Shown here in pieces: positions 1 through 8,961 of a stretch of 64,000 nt of DNA. The translations under genes were made by a program, and so were the position numbers. Position 1 is the stretch's first letter, and each line of letters begins with the position of its first letter. Source of the DNA: Pannonibacter sp. SL95 (lineage in GTDB: Bacteria; Pseudomonadota; Alphaproteobacteria; Rhizobiales; Stappiaceae); contig NZ_JAPPRC010000004.1 of the NCBI RefSeq assembly GCF_026672425.1, positions 173,501-237,500 on the forward strand, in the 5' to 3' direction. The notes under the pieces were generated by a model, which was not told where the DNA came from, did not search any database, and saw only the letters and a list, made by a program, of their open reading frames with translations.

Positions 1-1466
1 ACGCGGTCATCGAACCAGTCGAGATCGCCGGAAAACGCTACGCGATCATGATCGTCCAGAATGTCGACGAGTTGCTTCATCCGCTGGTCGGTCTGCGCAA
101 TTGGGCGATACTCATCTGCGTCATCGGTGGCCTGTCAACGGCAGCCGTCGCTGTCCTGTTCTCCGGCCGACTGGCGCGCAGGATCCGCCGTTTGTCCAGT
201 TCCATGGCCGATCTCGCCTCCGGCAAGGTGGACGTGACATTGCCCGAGGATCGCCGCTCGGACGAAATCGACGACATGACCCGTTCAGTCATCGTCTTCA
301 AGGACAACCTGATCCGCCGCGCCGAGCTGGAAGAAGGCGCAAAGGTGGAGCGGGAAAAGGAACGGCACCGTCAGGCGCATGTGGAATCGATCATCCTGAA
401 ATTCAGGGAACTGATCGGCGAGATGGTTCGCAAGGTCGAGAGCCGGACCGGAAGCCTGACCATCAGTGCAGGCAACATGAACCGCGTTGCACTGGACGCC
501 GCGCAGCAGGCGAACTCAGCCAGCCACGCGTCCGCCCATTCTTCCGAGAACGTTCAGACCGTTGCAGCGGCAGCGGAGGAACTGACAACGGCCATCTCCG
601 AAATCCTCAACCAGTCCGCCCGCGCGGGGGACATTGTGTCGACGACAACCACTGTCGCGAAAGACACCAACCAGGAAGTCGCCAGCTTGGACGAAGCCGC
701 CGAGAAGATCGGCGCCGTGGTCGGCATGATCCGCGAGATCGCGGAACAGACCAATCTCCTGGCACTCAATGCCACCATCGAGGCCGCTCGGGCCGGATCG
801 GCCGGAAAGGGCTTCGCCGTCGTCGCCGCGGAAGTGAAGGCGCTGTCGGATCAGACCGCGCGAGCGACGGAACAGATTGCGCTGCAGATTACCGGTGTGC
901 AGCGCCTGACAAAAAACGCGATCGGCTCCATTCGCCGCATCTCGGAACAAATCGAAAATGTGCACGTGGTCACCGGAGCCATCACCTCAGCCGTGGGAGA
1001 GCAACGCAAGGCGACGCAGGAAATCACCCAGAGCATTGCGCTCGCGGCAAGCGGGTCAAGCGAAGTGGTCACCAACGTGGCTCAGGTTTCCGAAGCCATC
1101 CAGGTGACCCTTCGCGAGGCCGGATCCGTCGACAAGGTCAGCGGCGAGGTCAAGGACGTGTCCAACGACCTTATGCAGGCCGTCGATGACTTCCTGACCG
1201 AGATGCAGAAGGACGTGGCCGAACGCCGCAAGGCGCTTCGGGTGCAGGCCGGCGAGGAAACGGTGACGGTGGACAGCCAGCGCGGTACGTTCGAAGCCGA
1301 AGTGCGCGATGAATCGCCCGTCGGGCTTGGTCTCTACCCTGCTCCCGGTCTGGTTCCCGGGCTTACAGTCACCATTCGCCGGGCTTCGGGGCGGCGGCAA
1401 ACGGGACGTGTGGCCTGGTCATCGGACAAGGGCGTCGGAATTTCCGATCTCGCTGATCTGGCCTGA
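1..1466 (+). CDS. Methyl-accepting chemotaxis protein, 5' end outside the window
   Basis: The frame is open from base 3, so the start lies upstream; 487 residues are visible. In the part from the Met at base 48, one membrane segment (about residues 18-38) is followed by a HAMP domain and a long coiled-coil methyl-accepting signalling domain. The highly conserved hairpin tip is seen as [18 protein letters not shown]. After the signalling domain comes a tail of about 80 residues starting near ERRKALRVQ that looks like a PilZ domain, which in this family can bind cyclic di-GMP. The missing N-terminus should carry the first membrane helix and the ligand-sensing domain. The protein would pass signals to CheA/CheW at the inner membrane. 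The PilZ-like tail is recognised by motif only. Confidence 0.9.
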   Translation, partial: AVIEPVEIAGKRYAIMIVQNVDELLHPLVGLRNWAILICVIGGLSTAAVAVLFSGRLARRIRRLSSSMADLASGKVDVTLPEDRRSDEIDDMTRSVIVFKDNLIRRAELEEGAKVEREKERHRQAHVESIILKFRELIGEMVRKVESRTGSLTISAGNMNRVALDAAQQANSASHASAHSSENVQTVAAAAEELTTAISEILNQSARAGDIVSTTTTVAKDTNQEVASLDEAAEKIGAVVGMIREIAEQTNLLALNATIEAARAGSAGKGFAVVAAEVKALSDQTARATEQIALQITGVQRLTKNAIGSIRRISEQIENVHVVTGAITSAVGEQRKATQEITQSIALAASGSSEVVTNVAQVSEAIQVTLREAGSVDKVSGEVKDVSNDLMQAVDDFLTEMQKDVAERRKALRVQAGEETVTVDSQRGTFEAEVRDESPVGLGLYPAPGLVPGLTVTIRRASGRRQTGRVAWSSDKGVGISDLADLA

Positions 1467-1499
1467 GCAAGAGCAATCCCTGATCACTTTCGCGCCAAG

Positions 1500-1535
1500 G
1501 GCGGCCTGTCGCATTGACGACGGGCCGCCGGTTTC
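1500..1535 (+). terminator. Possible terminator after the chemotaxis receptor gene
   Basis: Arms GGCGGCC (1500-1506) and GGCCGCC (1523-1529) enclose a loop that can itself pair GTCG with CGAC. A short T-rich stretch follows. It lies 33 bases past the receptor stop codon. No real U-run is present, so the call is tentative. Confidence 0.4.
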
Positions 1536-1544
1536 GTCTTGTCA

Positions 1545-1567
1545 TTCGATCCCGTTCTGGGATCGAA
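1545..1567 (+). promoter_or_regulatory. Perfect 9-bp hairpin touching the ribosome binding site of the sterol-desaturase gene
   Basis: TTCGATCCC (1545-1553), a five-base loop GTTCT, and GGGATCGAA (1559-1567). The 3' arm runs into the AAAGG Shine-Dalgarno sequence (1566-1570) ahead of the ATG at 1580. It could be a DNA operator or an RNA hairpin limiting ribosome access; the sequence cannot separate these. Confidence 0.45.
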
Positions 1568-1579
1568 AGGACTTGGAAC

Positions 1580-2443
1580 ATGCAGGAACTGGTGCTGGGT
1601 CACGAACAGACCTTGCGGCTCTCCGCCTTTCTGGGCGTCCTGATCGCGATGGCACTGTGGGAGCTCGCGTCCCCCCGCCGCCGGCTCGAGGCTCCTCGCG
1701 TGCTGCGCTGGTCCAACAACCTGTTGCTCGTCGGTCTGGACACGGTGATTGTCCGCTTGGCTTTCCCGGTTCTCGCAGTTGGTCTCGCCCTGAAGGCGGA
1801 GGCTGGCGGATGGGGCCTGTTCAACGCGCTCGACGTGCCGGGCTGGATTGCTTTTGTCCTCAGCGTCGTGTTGCTGGATCTGGTGATCTATCTGCAGCAC
1901 GTGCTGTTTCACTTCGTGCCAGGCCTGTGGCGTCTGCACCGGGTGCATCATGCGGACCTCGACATTGATGTGACCACTGGCCTGCGGTTCCATCCGGTCG
2001 AGATCCTGTTGTCGATGGTCTTGAAACTTGGTGCCGTGGCAGCGCTCGGAGCGCCTGCCGCAGCCGTTCTGGTGTTCGAGGTGCTGCTCAACGCCTGCGC
2101 GATGTTCAACCACTCGAACATCCGGCTGCCCGCAAGCGTCGATCGCGTCCTGCGGCTGTTCCTGGTCACGCCGGACATGCACCGGGTCCACCATTCCGTG
2201 ATCCCGCGCGAGACGAACTCGAACTTCGGCTTCTCCCTGTCGTGGTGGGACCGGTTGCTCGGCACCTATATCGCGCAGCCGGCTGAGGGACATGAGGGCA
2301 TGCGCATCGGCATCCCGCAGTTCCGCACCCGCCGCGATCTCTGGCTGGACCGGATGCTGTGGCAGCCCCTGCGTGGCCCCGCCTATGGCTCCCCCCGCGG
2401 CACCGACGACACGGGCACGGCCAGGACAAAACCGGAGGCCTGA
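1580..2443 (+). CDS. Sterol desaturase / fatty acid hydroxylase family membrane protein
   Basis: 287 residues. Start chosen at ATG 1580 because AAAGG lies 9 bases upstream and the next residues begin the first hydrophobic helix. Several membrane segments are interleaved with the family's histidine clusters: HVLFH, HRVHHAD, FNHSN and HRVHHS, which bind the di-iron centre that uses O2 to hydroxylate or desaturate lipids. The C-terminal signature SWWDRLLGTY is typical. Bacterial members modify carotenoids, hopanoids, ornithine lipids or sterols; the substrate cannot be told here. It stands alone between a chemotaxis receptor and a convergent transketolase-like gene. Confidence 0.85.
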   Translation: MQELVLGHEQTLRLSAFLGVLIAMALWELASPRRRLEAPRVLRWSNNLLLVGLDTVIVRLAFPVLAVGLALKAEAGGWGLFNALDVPGWIAFVLSVVLLDLVIYLQHVLFHFVPGLWRLHRVHHADLDIDVTTGLRFHPVEILLSMVLKLGAVAALGAPAAAVLVFEVLLNACAMFNHSNIRLPASVDRVLRLFLVTPDMHRVHHSVIPRETNSNFGFSLSWWDRLLGTYIAQPAEGHEGMRIGIPQFRTRRDLWLDRMLWQPLRGPAYGSPRGTDDTGTARTKPEA

Positions 2444-2453
2444 GGCCTCCGGT
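2431..2453. terminator. Perfect palindrome with the stop codon as its loop, between convergent genes
   Basis: Ten-base arms ACCGGAGGCC (2431-2440) and GGCCTCCGGT (2444-2453) flank a three-base loop that is the TGA stop of the sterol-desaturase gene. On the plus strand CGGGTTTC follows. It sits 22 bases before the end of the convergent transketolase-like gene, so it may end transcription in both directions. Confidence 0.6.
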
Positions 2454-2474
2454 CGGGTTTCAATCAGCGGGAAA

Positions 2475-4842
2475 TCACGCGCGAAGCTGGATCGGTCGCC
2501 CCTGCGTGATCCGTGCGGCAGCAGCCACGATGGCATCCGCATCGATGCCGAAATGCCGGTAGAGATCGGCAATCGTGCCGGTCTGGCCGAAATGCTCGAC
2601 CCCGAGCGGGATGGTCCGGTGACCAGCCACCGCGCCGAGCCAGGACAGCGTCGCCGGATGGCCGTCGATCACGGTGATCAGCGTGCAATGCGGCGGCAGC
2701 TGGCCCATCAGCCGTTCGGCAAGGCTCGTCGCCGTCTCATGGCCCCGGGCCCGCGCCCGCCGCGCCGCCGTCCAGCCGGGCGTTGAGCCGGTCGGCGGAG
2801 GTGACCGCCAGCACGCCGATGTCACGCCGCGCGCCCATCATGCGGCCGGCCGCCTCGATGGCCTCGGTTGCCACCGTGCCCTGATAGGCAATGACGACTT
2901 CGGCATTCGGGCCCGGCTCGCGCAGCCAGTAGGCGCCGTCGATGACGCCCTGCTTGAACCCCGGATCCGGCCGGCGCAGCACCTGCTCGACCGGACGCGT
3001 CGACAGGCGTAGGTAGACTGAACCGCCGGTCTCCTCGCGCAGCCAGGTGCGCTCGTCCAGATCGCCCTTGCCTTCGCGCTGCATGTAGTCGAAGGCCCAG
3101 TCCATGATGATCGCAAGTTCGTCCAGATAGGCCGGCTCGAAACTGGCAAGGCCATCCTGCGACATGCCGATCAGCGGTGTGCCGATGGACTGGTGCGCCC
3201 CGCCCTCCGGTGCCAGCGTGACACCGGACGGCGTGCCGACCAGCAGGAAGCGGGCATCCTGGTAACAGGCATAATTCAGGGCATCGAGACCACGCACGAC
3301 GAAGGGATCGTAGACGGTGCCAACCGGGATCAGGCGCTCGCCGAACAGACTGTGCGACAGCCCCGCCGCCCCCAGCATCAGCATCAGGTTCATCTCGGCA
3401 ATGCCGAGTTCGATGTGCTGGCCCTGCGGCGAGAAGGCCCACTTCTGCGCTGACGGAATGCGCTCGTCGCGGAACGTGTCGCCACGTGGATCACGGGCGA
3501 ACAGCCCGCGCCGGTTGACCCAGCCGCCGAGATTGGTCGAGACGGTCACGTCCGGCGAGGTGGTGACGATGCGGTCGGCGAGCGGGCCACCCGCGCGCGC
3601 GATCTCGTCCATGATCTTGCCGAAGCCGGCTTGCGTGGACAGCATCTTGTCGGACAGCGCCACGACTCCCGGGGCCGGCAGGGTCTCGGCGGTGTAACGC
3701 CGGCGGCCCCGGGCAAAGAACGGCACCGTGCCGAGGAAGGCCTTCAGCCCGGCTACATCCTCGACGGCGGCAAAGGGCTCCCACTCCGCGCCGTGCGGCA
3801 CGCCCATGCGGCCGCGGAATTCTTCCATCTGCGTCGGCGTCATCAGGCCGGCGTGGTTGTCCTTGTGCCCAGCCAGCGGCGTGCCCCAGCCCTTGATCGT
3901 GTAGGCAAGGAACACGGTCGGCCGCTCGTCCTGCGCACTGTCGAAGGCGTCCTTCAGCGTGTCGAGGCAGTGGCCGCCGAGGTTTTCCATCAAGGCGGCA
4001 AGCTCTGCATCCGAGCGGCGGTCGATGAGCGCGGAGACAACCCCCTGATCGCCGAGATCCGCCATCAGCCGCTCGCGCCAGGCAGCCCCGCCGCGGAAGG
4101 TCAGCGCGGAGTAGAGCGCATTCGGGCAGGCGTCGATCCAGGCACGCAGCTTGTCGCCGCCAGGCTCGGCGAAGGCGGCCCGCTGCAGCGCGCCGTGCTT
4201 CAGGCGCAGCACGCGCCAGCCGAAGGCGTCGAAGATCTGCTCCATGTGAGCCCACAGGCCCTCGCGGACGACGCCGTCAAGGCTCTGGCGGTTGTAGTCG
4301 ATGATCCACCAGACATTGCGGACCTCGTGCTTCCAGCCTTCCTGCAGCGCCTCGTAGATGTTGCCTTCATCCAGCTCGGCGTCGCCGATCAGCGCCACCA
4401 TGCGGCCCTTCGGCTGCTTCAGCCAGCCGTGGCCTTCGAGATAATCCTGCGTCATCGAGGCGAAGATCGGCAACGCCACACCGAGGCCGACCGAGCCGGT
4501 GGAGAAATCGACGTCATCCACGTCCTTGGTGCGCGAGGGATAGCTCTGCGCCCCGCCATAGGCGCGGAAATCCTGCAGCTTCTCCAGCGTCTGGTTGCCC
4601 ATGAGATACTGGATCGCATGCAACACCGGCGAGGCATGCGGCTTCACCGCCCCCCGGTCTTCCGGCTTCAGCGCATGGAAATACAGCGCGGTCATCAGCG
4701 ACACCATGGAGGCGGAGCTGGCCTGATGGCCGCCGACCTTCACATCGCCGTCGCCCTTGTCGCGCAGGTGGTTGGCGTTGTGCACCATCCAGCAGGCCAG
4801 CCACAAGAGCCGCTGCTCGATCACCTTCAACTGGTCCATCAT
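2475..4842 (-). CDS. Transketolase / pyruvate dehydrogenase E1-like thiamine-diphosphate enzyme, frameshifted
   Basis: The first frame (4842 to about 2778) gives a long thiamine-diphosphate enzyme resembling homodimeric pyruvate dehydrogenase E1 and transketolase. It contains the KVGGHQASSAS segment and the cofactor motif GDAELDEGNIYEALQ. After LNA the frame runs into RLDGG and an unrelated GC-rich tail, ending at 2737. The expected C-terminus (GWTAARRARARGHETA through GVEHFGQTGTIADLYRHFGIDADAI) continues in another frame to the stop at 2475. Removing one base from the GGG run at 2776-2778 joins the two exactly. It is either a recent mutation or a homopolymer sequencing error. The intact protein would be about 788 residues, probably acting on a keto acid or sugar phosphate. 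The start ATG has GGAGACAGG upstream. Confidence 0.8.
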
Positions 4843-4863
4843 CCTGTCTCCTCGCCACGAACC

Positions 4864-4877
4864 GTACCGTTCGGTAC
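4864..4877. promoter_or_regulatory. Candidate operator upstream of the transketolase-like gene
   Basis: Inverted repeat GTACCG (4864-4869), TT, CGGTAC (4872-4877), 21 bases upstream of the start codon at 4842. Short palindromes of this kind are common TetR-family sites. No TetR gene is present in the window, so the regulator is unknown. Confidence 0.4.
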
Positions 4878-5020
4878 CGCTTCCAAGCCCAAGTCATGCC
4901 AGCATTTCACAGCAAGATGTTACCGGATCGCGCGCTCTTCAACGCCCGAACCGGAACACCATTTCGCAATTCTGCTGCCGAGAGGTTTTTCTTCACCGCT
5001 TGCAGCGAGGGGCAAGGAAA

Positions 5021-6226
5021 TCAGGCTGCCGCTGCGTCCCGGGCCGCCAGAGCGCTGTCCAGATCGCCGAGGATGTCGGCGACGTCCTCAAGTCCGACAG
5101 ACAGGCGGATCAGACCTTCCGCAATGCCATGCGCGGCCCGCTCTTCCGGCGTGTAGGTGGAATGGGTCATCGAGGCCGGATGCTGGATCAGGCTTTCGCA
5201 GTCACCGAGCGACACCGCACGCCGGATCATCATCAGGCGGTTCATGAGGGCGGAGCCGGCGGCAAAGCCACCTTTCAGTTCAAAGGCGATCATGCCGCCG
5301 AAGCCCGGCATCTGGCGGCGGGCCAGATCATGCTGCGCGAAGCTTTCGAGGCCCGGATAGTAAACCTTGGCCACCGACGGATGCGCCTCCAGGAACCGTG
5401 CCACCTCCATCGCGGACGCACAGTGGCGTTCCATCCTCAGCTTCAGCGTCTTGAGGCCACGCAGCACCAGATGGGCATTGAACGGCGCCATCACGGCCCC
5501 CGTCATGTCCTTCATCCCGACCAGACGGATCTGCTGGATGTCGGCCCCCGGACCCACCGCAATGCCGCCGATCAGATCGCCATGGCCGCCCATGTACTTG
5601 GTCGCCGAATGCACGACGATGTCGGCACCCAGCTCGATCGGGCGGGTCAGCACCGGCGTTGCATAGGTGTTGTCGACTACGGTGCGCGCACCCGCCTTGC
5701 GGGCAATGGCGGAGATGGCAGCGATGTCGACGAGCCGCATGTTCGGGTTCGCCGGCGTCTCGAAATAGACGATCTTCGTCTTGTCGCTGATCGCCGCTTC
5801 CAGATCGGACGGGCTCGTCAGGTCCACATGGGTGATGGTGATGCCGAAGCGGGCAAGGCCGTGGCGCAGGAAGGCAAAGGTGCAACCATAGAGCGTCTTG
5901 TCGGTGATGACCTCATCGCCCGGCGAGAGGAACGTCCACAGCACCGAGGTGATCGCGCCCATGCCGGAGGCCAGCGCAAGGCCAGCTTCCGCCCCCTCGA
6001 GCACGGCGCAGCGCCGCTCCAGCAGGTCGAGCGTCGGGTTGGAAATGCGCGAGTAGAAATAGCCGCCCTCACGGCCGGCGAAGATCGCAGCACCCTGCTC
6101 GGCGCTATCGAAGGCAAAGGTGGAGGTGAGATGCATCGGCGGCGTCAGCGCGCCCTCGTTCTCCATCGGGTCATAGCCGTGATGGATGGCGCGCGTTGCA
6201 AAGCCGGCGTTGGACTTCAGGGTCAT
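5021..6226 (-). CDS. megL: Methionine gamma-lyase (PLP-dependent)
   Basis: 401 residues. It should split L-methionine into methanethiol, ammonia and 2-oxobutyrate using pyridoxal phosphate in the cytoplasm. The trans-sulfuration fold is clear: YSRISNPT near residue 58, SGMGAI near 87, VVDNTYATP near 183 and the cofactor lysine K210 in HSATKYMGG. TLYGCTFAFL at 111-120 carries the cysteine (C115) that distinguishes gamma-lyases from cystathionine enzymes. Start taken at ATG 6226 because TGGAGGAGTT lies just upstream; an in-frame codon at 6301 would overlap the divergent control region. The divergent Lrp-type gene 130 bases away is its likely regulator. A cystathionine gamma-lyase or gamma-synthase is less likely because of the C115 motif. 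Confidence 0.87.
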   Translation of the reverse strand: MTLKSNAGFATRAIHHGYDPMENEGALTPPMHLTSTFAFDSAEQGAAIFAGREGGYFYSRISNPTLDLLERRCAVLEGAEAGLALASGMGAITSVLWTFLSPGDEVITDKTLYGCTFAFLRHGLARFGITITHVDLTSPSDLEAAISDKTKIVYFETPANPNMRLVDIAAISAIARKAGARTVVDNTYATPVLTRPIELGADIVVHSATKYMGGHGDLIGGIAVGPGADIQQIRLVGMKDMTGAVMAPFNAHLVLRGLKTLKLRMERHCASAMEVARFLEAHPSVAKVYYPGLESFAQHDLARRQMPGFGGMIAFELKGGFAAGSALMNRLMMIRRAVSLGDCESLIQHPASMTHSTYTPEERAAHGIAEGLIRLSVGLEDVADILGDLDSALAARDAAAA

Positions 6227-6275
6227 GGGCAACTCCTCCAGATCAGATGATGCAAGGAGAGTACTGCTGACGGGC

Positions 6276-6300
6276 TGGCATGTGCTTTCAAGATATGCCA
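6276..6300. promoter_or_regulatory. Candidate Lrp-type operator between megL and its divergent regulator
   Basis: TGGCAT (6276-6281) and ATGCCA (6295-6300) form an inverted repeat separated by 13 bases, in the 130-base gap shared by both genes. Lrp/AsnC proteins commonly bind such dyads to control themselves and a divergent catabolic gene. Confidence 0.45.
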
Positions 6301-6356
6301 CGCTGGCGAACCATATTAGCAGATACTGCCAGAGTCAGCCAGAGCCACGACCATTG

Positions 6357-6815
6357 ATGCCACAACTGGATACCAAGGATCGCCAGATCATCCGTGCCTT
6401 GCAGGAGGACGGCCGCCTCACGAACCAGGACCTCGCCGAGAAGGTGAACCTTTCGCCCTCCCCCTGCCTGCGCCGGGTCCGCTTGCTGGAGGAGCGCGGG
6501 GTCATCACCGGCTATGCGGCCAAGGTTGATCCGGCGGCCTGCGGGCTGGAGATCACGGCTTTCATCCGCATTTCCCTGCAGCGGCACGAAGGCGCGAATG
6601 TCTCGGACTTCGAGGCCCGCATCCGCCGCATCCCGGAAATCCTCGCCTGCTATCTGATGACTGGTGAAGCCGACTACTTGCTGCGCGTCGTCGTCGCAGA
6701 CCTCAAGGCCTACGAGGCCTTCGTGCGCGACCAGCTGCACCACATCCCCGGCATCGCGTCGATCAACACGAGCCTTGTCTATGGCGTGGTCAAGGAAACC
6801 AGTGTGTTCCCTTGA
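6357..6815 (+). CDS. Lrp/AsnC family transcriptional regulator
   Basis: 152 residues, the usual family length. The N-terminal winged helix-turn-helix is seen in DTKDRQIIRALQEDGRLTN and DLAEKVNLSPSPCLRRV. The C-terminal RAM (ACT-like) ligand domain includes CYLMTGEADYLLRVVV. Start set at ATG 6357, where the typical Lrp N-terminus begins; a TTG one codon earlier is possible. Divergent transcription from megL suggests it senses methionine or another amino acid and controls that gene, as in other bacteria with this arrangement. The pairing is inferred from position. Confidence 0.88.
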   Translation: MPQLDTKDRQIIRALQEDGRLTNQDLAEKVNLSPSPCLRRVRLLEERGVITGYAAKVDPAACGLEITAFIRISLQRHEGANVSDFEARIRRIPEILACYLMTGEADYLLRVVVADLKAYEAFVRDQLHHIPGIASINTSLVYGVVKETSVFP

Positions 6816-6837
6816 CCACCGAACCGCAGCTGGCACC

Positions 6838-8817
6838 TCAAAATTTCAGACTGCCGCTGAGCCTGATGCTCCGCCCCATTTCATTCAGTGTCGAGGTACC
6901 ACCCGAGACATAATAGGGTGTGGCATGATCGAGGTAGGTTTCATCGAAGATATTGGTGATCGCGAGACCGAACTCCTGTGCGGGCGTCGGGGTCCAGACC
7001 AGCGCGAGATCATGTACGTCGTAACCAGGCAGTTTTCCGGCGGTAAAGCTGGCGGGCAGGTCCTTTTCTGGCAGGACCACTGTGCTGGTCCAGTCGACCC
7101 TCAGGTTCTGGTCTATGAAAGTATAGCCAAGATGTCCAACAATCTTGTCGCCTTGCACCGCCACACTGCGCAACCAGTCACTCGGGCTCACCCATTGCCC
7201 GTTCTGCTTCACATCCGAATGGGCATAGCTGAGGTCTGCCGACCAGTTGTTCCAATCCCGGCCGAGGCGGGCGGTGAAGCCAGTGACGTCGACATCTCCG
7301 GCATTGCGCCGGGCAAAGGGCAGGCTGCGACCCTGCCAGTTGAGGATCGTGTTCTCAAGCAAGGTTTTGTAGCCGGTAAAGCCTGCGCGCCAACCGTCCC
7401 GCTCGAACTCGACACCAGCTTCGGCCGTGCGGGCAACTTCGCCTTTGAGCGTCCGATCCGTCTTCACCCGGTCGATGCCCGGGCGATGGATCAGTGTCAG
7501 CCCCTCGATCGGCCGCACGCCTCGAAACGCCTCGGCCCACGACGCAAAGAACGTCAAACCGTCGATCGGTTCGAAGTCGATCCGGGCGCTCGGATTGAGG
7601 CGTCCGTTGCCATAGTGATTGCCGGCCAGATCTGTCAAATGCGCCCGGTCATACCGAAGCCCGCCCTGCAGCGAGAGGTAGTCGGTTACCGCGTAGTCGG
7701 CCTGGACATACAGCCCATGCGTCTGGCCGGTTTCGGTCCCCTTGCGGCCTGACGCCAGCTCGCCGCGTGACTGCTCCCAAGTGTAGTCATAGCCGTAAGT
7801 CAGCGCGAGGCTGCCGAACTCAGACCGGTTGCGAATATCAACCCCGCGTGTCAGCCAAGAAGATGTCTGCCGGTCGGCGATCAGGCGGGTCAACGAGCTC
7901 TTGTTGTCATAGACGAACAGTCCAAAGTTGATCAGCGGATTGTCCGAAGGATCGAAGCTGTAGCGGAGACTTGTGGTCCTGCGGGACATCTCCTGATCCT
8001 CCGCAATGAAATCCACATGGCTCGGCGGCACGCCGAAGTTCGAGCGATAGGCGCGAAAACCGTTGTCTTCCTGATGGTCGGCGATGACCTTGATCTGATG
8101 CCCATCCGCCGGGCGAACCGTCAGCTTGGCTAGGCCGTTCAGGGGTTCGTTGTCGGAATCGCTGACATCCCGTCCTGCTCCATCCTTGTAGTCGCGCGCC
8201 CAAGTCTTCGAGCCATAGAACAGATAGCTGAAGTACTCATTCGGCATGCCATAGGTGGCAACGGAGGGCTGGACCCTTGATCCATTGGTGCCAGCGGAGA
8301 TCTTGACCATCGAGCCGAACCTGCGATCCGGCAGCAGCAGATCCTCGGCGTCCTTCGTCTCATAGCGGATCGTTCCGCCAAGGGCACCAGGACCGGCCAG
8401 TGCTGCACCGGTCCCGGCTCCGATGTCCACCCGCTTCAGGATCCCCGGGTCGATCAGCATGTTGCCCATGTGCGCATAAAGGTTGCCGGCCTGCTTCGCC
8501 CCATCAAGGGTCACATTCAGGTTGGTCTCCTCAATACCCCGGACGTAGACTTTCTGGGCTGCCGTCCGGTTGCCGCCGGCAACGAAAACATCCGGCGTCG
8601 CGGCAAATAATTCGCCGAGCGTCACGGGTTGCAATTGCCTGATCTGCGCCGCGTTGATGGCATCCGTCGTTCCCTTCTGCTTCCCAGAAGAAACGACGAT
8701 CTTTTCCAGAGTGGTGACCGGCTTGTCATCCGCGCGCGACACAGATGGCACTGCAACAGGCAGCAGCAACAAAACCCAAGCCAACCCCTGGCTGGACACA
8801 CAACGAAACCCGACCAT
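6838..8817 (-). CDS. TonB-dependent outer membrane receptor
   Basis: 659 residues from ATG 8817, which has a GGGGG Shine-Dalgarno sequence five bases upstream; an ATG 13 codons earlier lacks one. A signal peptide ends near SVSRA. A TonB-box-like EKIVVSS follows, then a plug domain (KVYVRGIEETNLNVTLDGA, IKRVDIGAG-like segment) and a 22-strand-type barrel ending in the aromatic SLKF typical of outer-membrane proteins. The plug resembles haem/haemoglobin-type receptors, but the usual FRAP box of haem receptors is not seen, so a metallophore or other iron complex is equally possible. A LysR gene and a peptide-type ABC importer follow, suggesting one uptake route across both membranes. Confidence 0.88.
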   Translation of the reverse strand: MVGFRCVSSQGLAWVLLLLPVAVPSVSRADDKPVTTLEKIVVSSGKQKGTTDAINAAQIRQLQPVTLGELFAATPDVFVAGGNRTAAQKVYVRGIEETNLNVTLDGAKQAGNLYAHMGNMLIDPGILKRVDIGAGTGAALAGPGALGGTIRYETKDAEDLLLPDRRFGSMVKISAGTNGSRVQPSVATYGMPNEYFSYLFYGSKTWARDYKDGAGRDVSDSDNEPLNGLAKLTVRPADGHQIKVIADHQEDNGFRAYRSNFGVPPSHVDFIAEDQEMSRRTTSLRYSFDPSDNPLINFGLFVYDNKSSLTRLIADRQTSSWLTRGVDIRNRSEFGSLALTYGYDYTWEQSRGELASGRKGTETGQTHGLYVQADYAVTDYLSLQGGLRYDRAHLTDLAGNHYGNGRLNPSARIDFEPIDGLTFFASWAEAFRGVRPIEGLTLIHRPGIDRVKTDRTLKGEVARTAEAGVEFERDGWRAGFTGYKTLLENTILNWQGRSLPFARRNAGDVDVTGFTARLGRDWNNWSADLSYAHSDVKQNGQWVSPSDWLRSVAVQGDKIVGHLGYTFIDQNLRVDWTSTVVLPEKDLPASFTAGKLPGYDVHDLALVWTPTPAQEFGLAITNIFDETYLDHATPYYVSGGTSTLNEMGRSIRLSGSLKF

Positions 8818-8961
8818 TTTCACCCCCGACACAGTCAAGAACTGTTCCAATTTCAATGACTTGCCAGTCAGAAATTGAGCGGGGCAGGTATAGGCCGCGA
8901 CCGGGCAGCGGGACCAATCGAAATATCTGAGATCTATACTCAGCTTTTACGAAATGAGCAT

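Noticed and set aside
6838..8817. A haem receptor assignment for the TonB-dependent protein
   Set aside because: The plug resembles that group, but the FRAP box and haem-use genes are not seen, so the substrate is left open.
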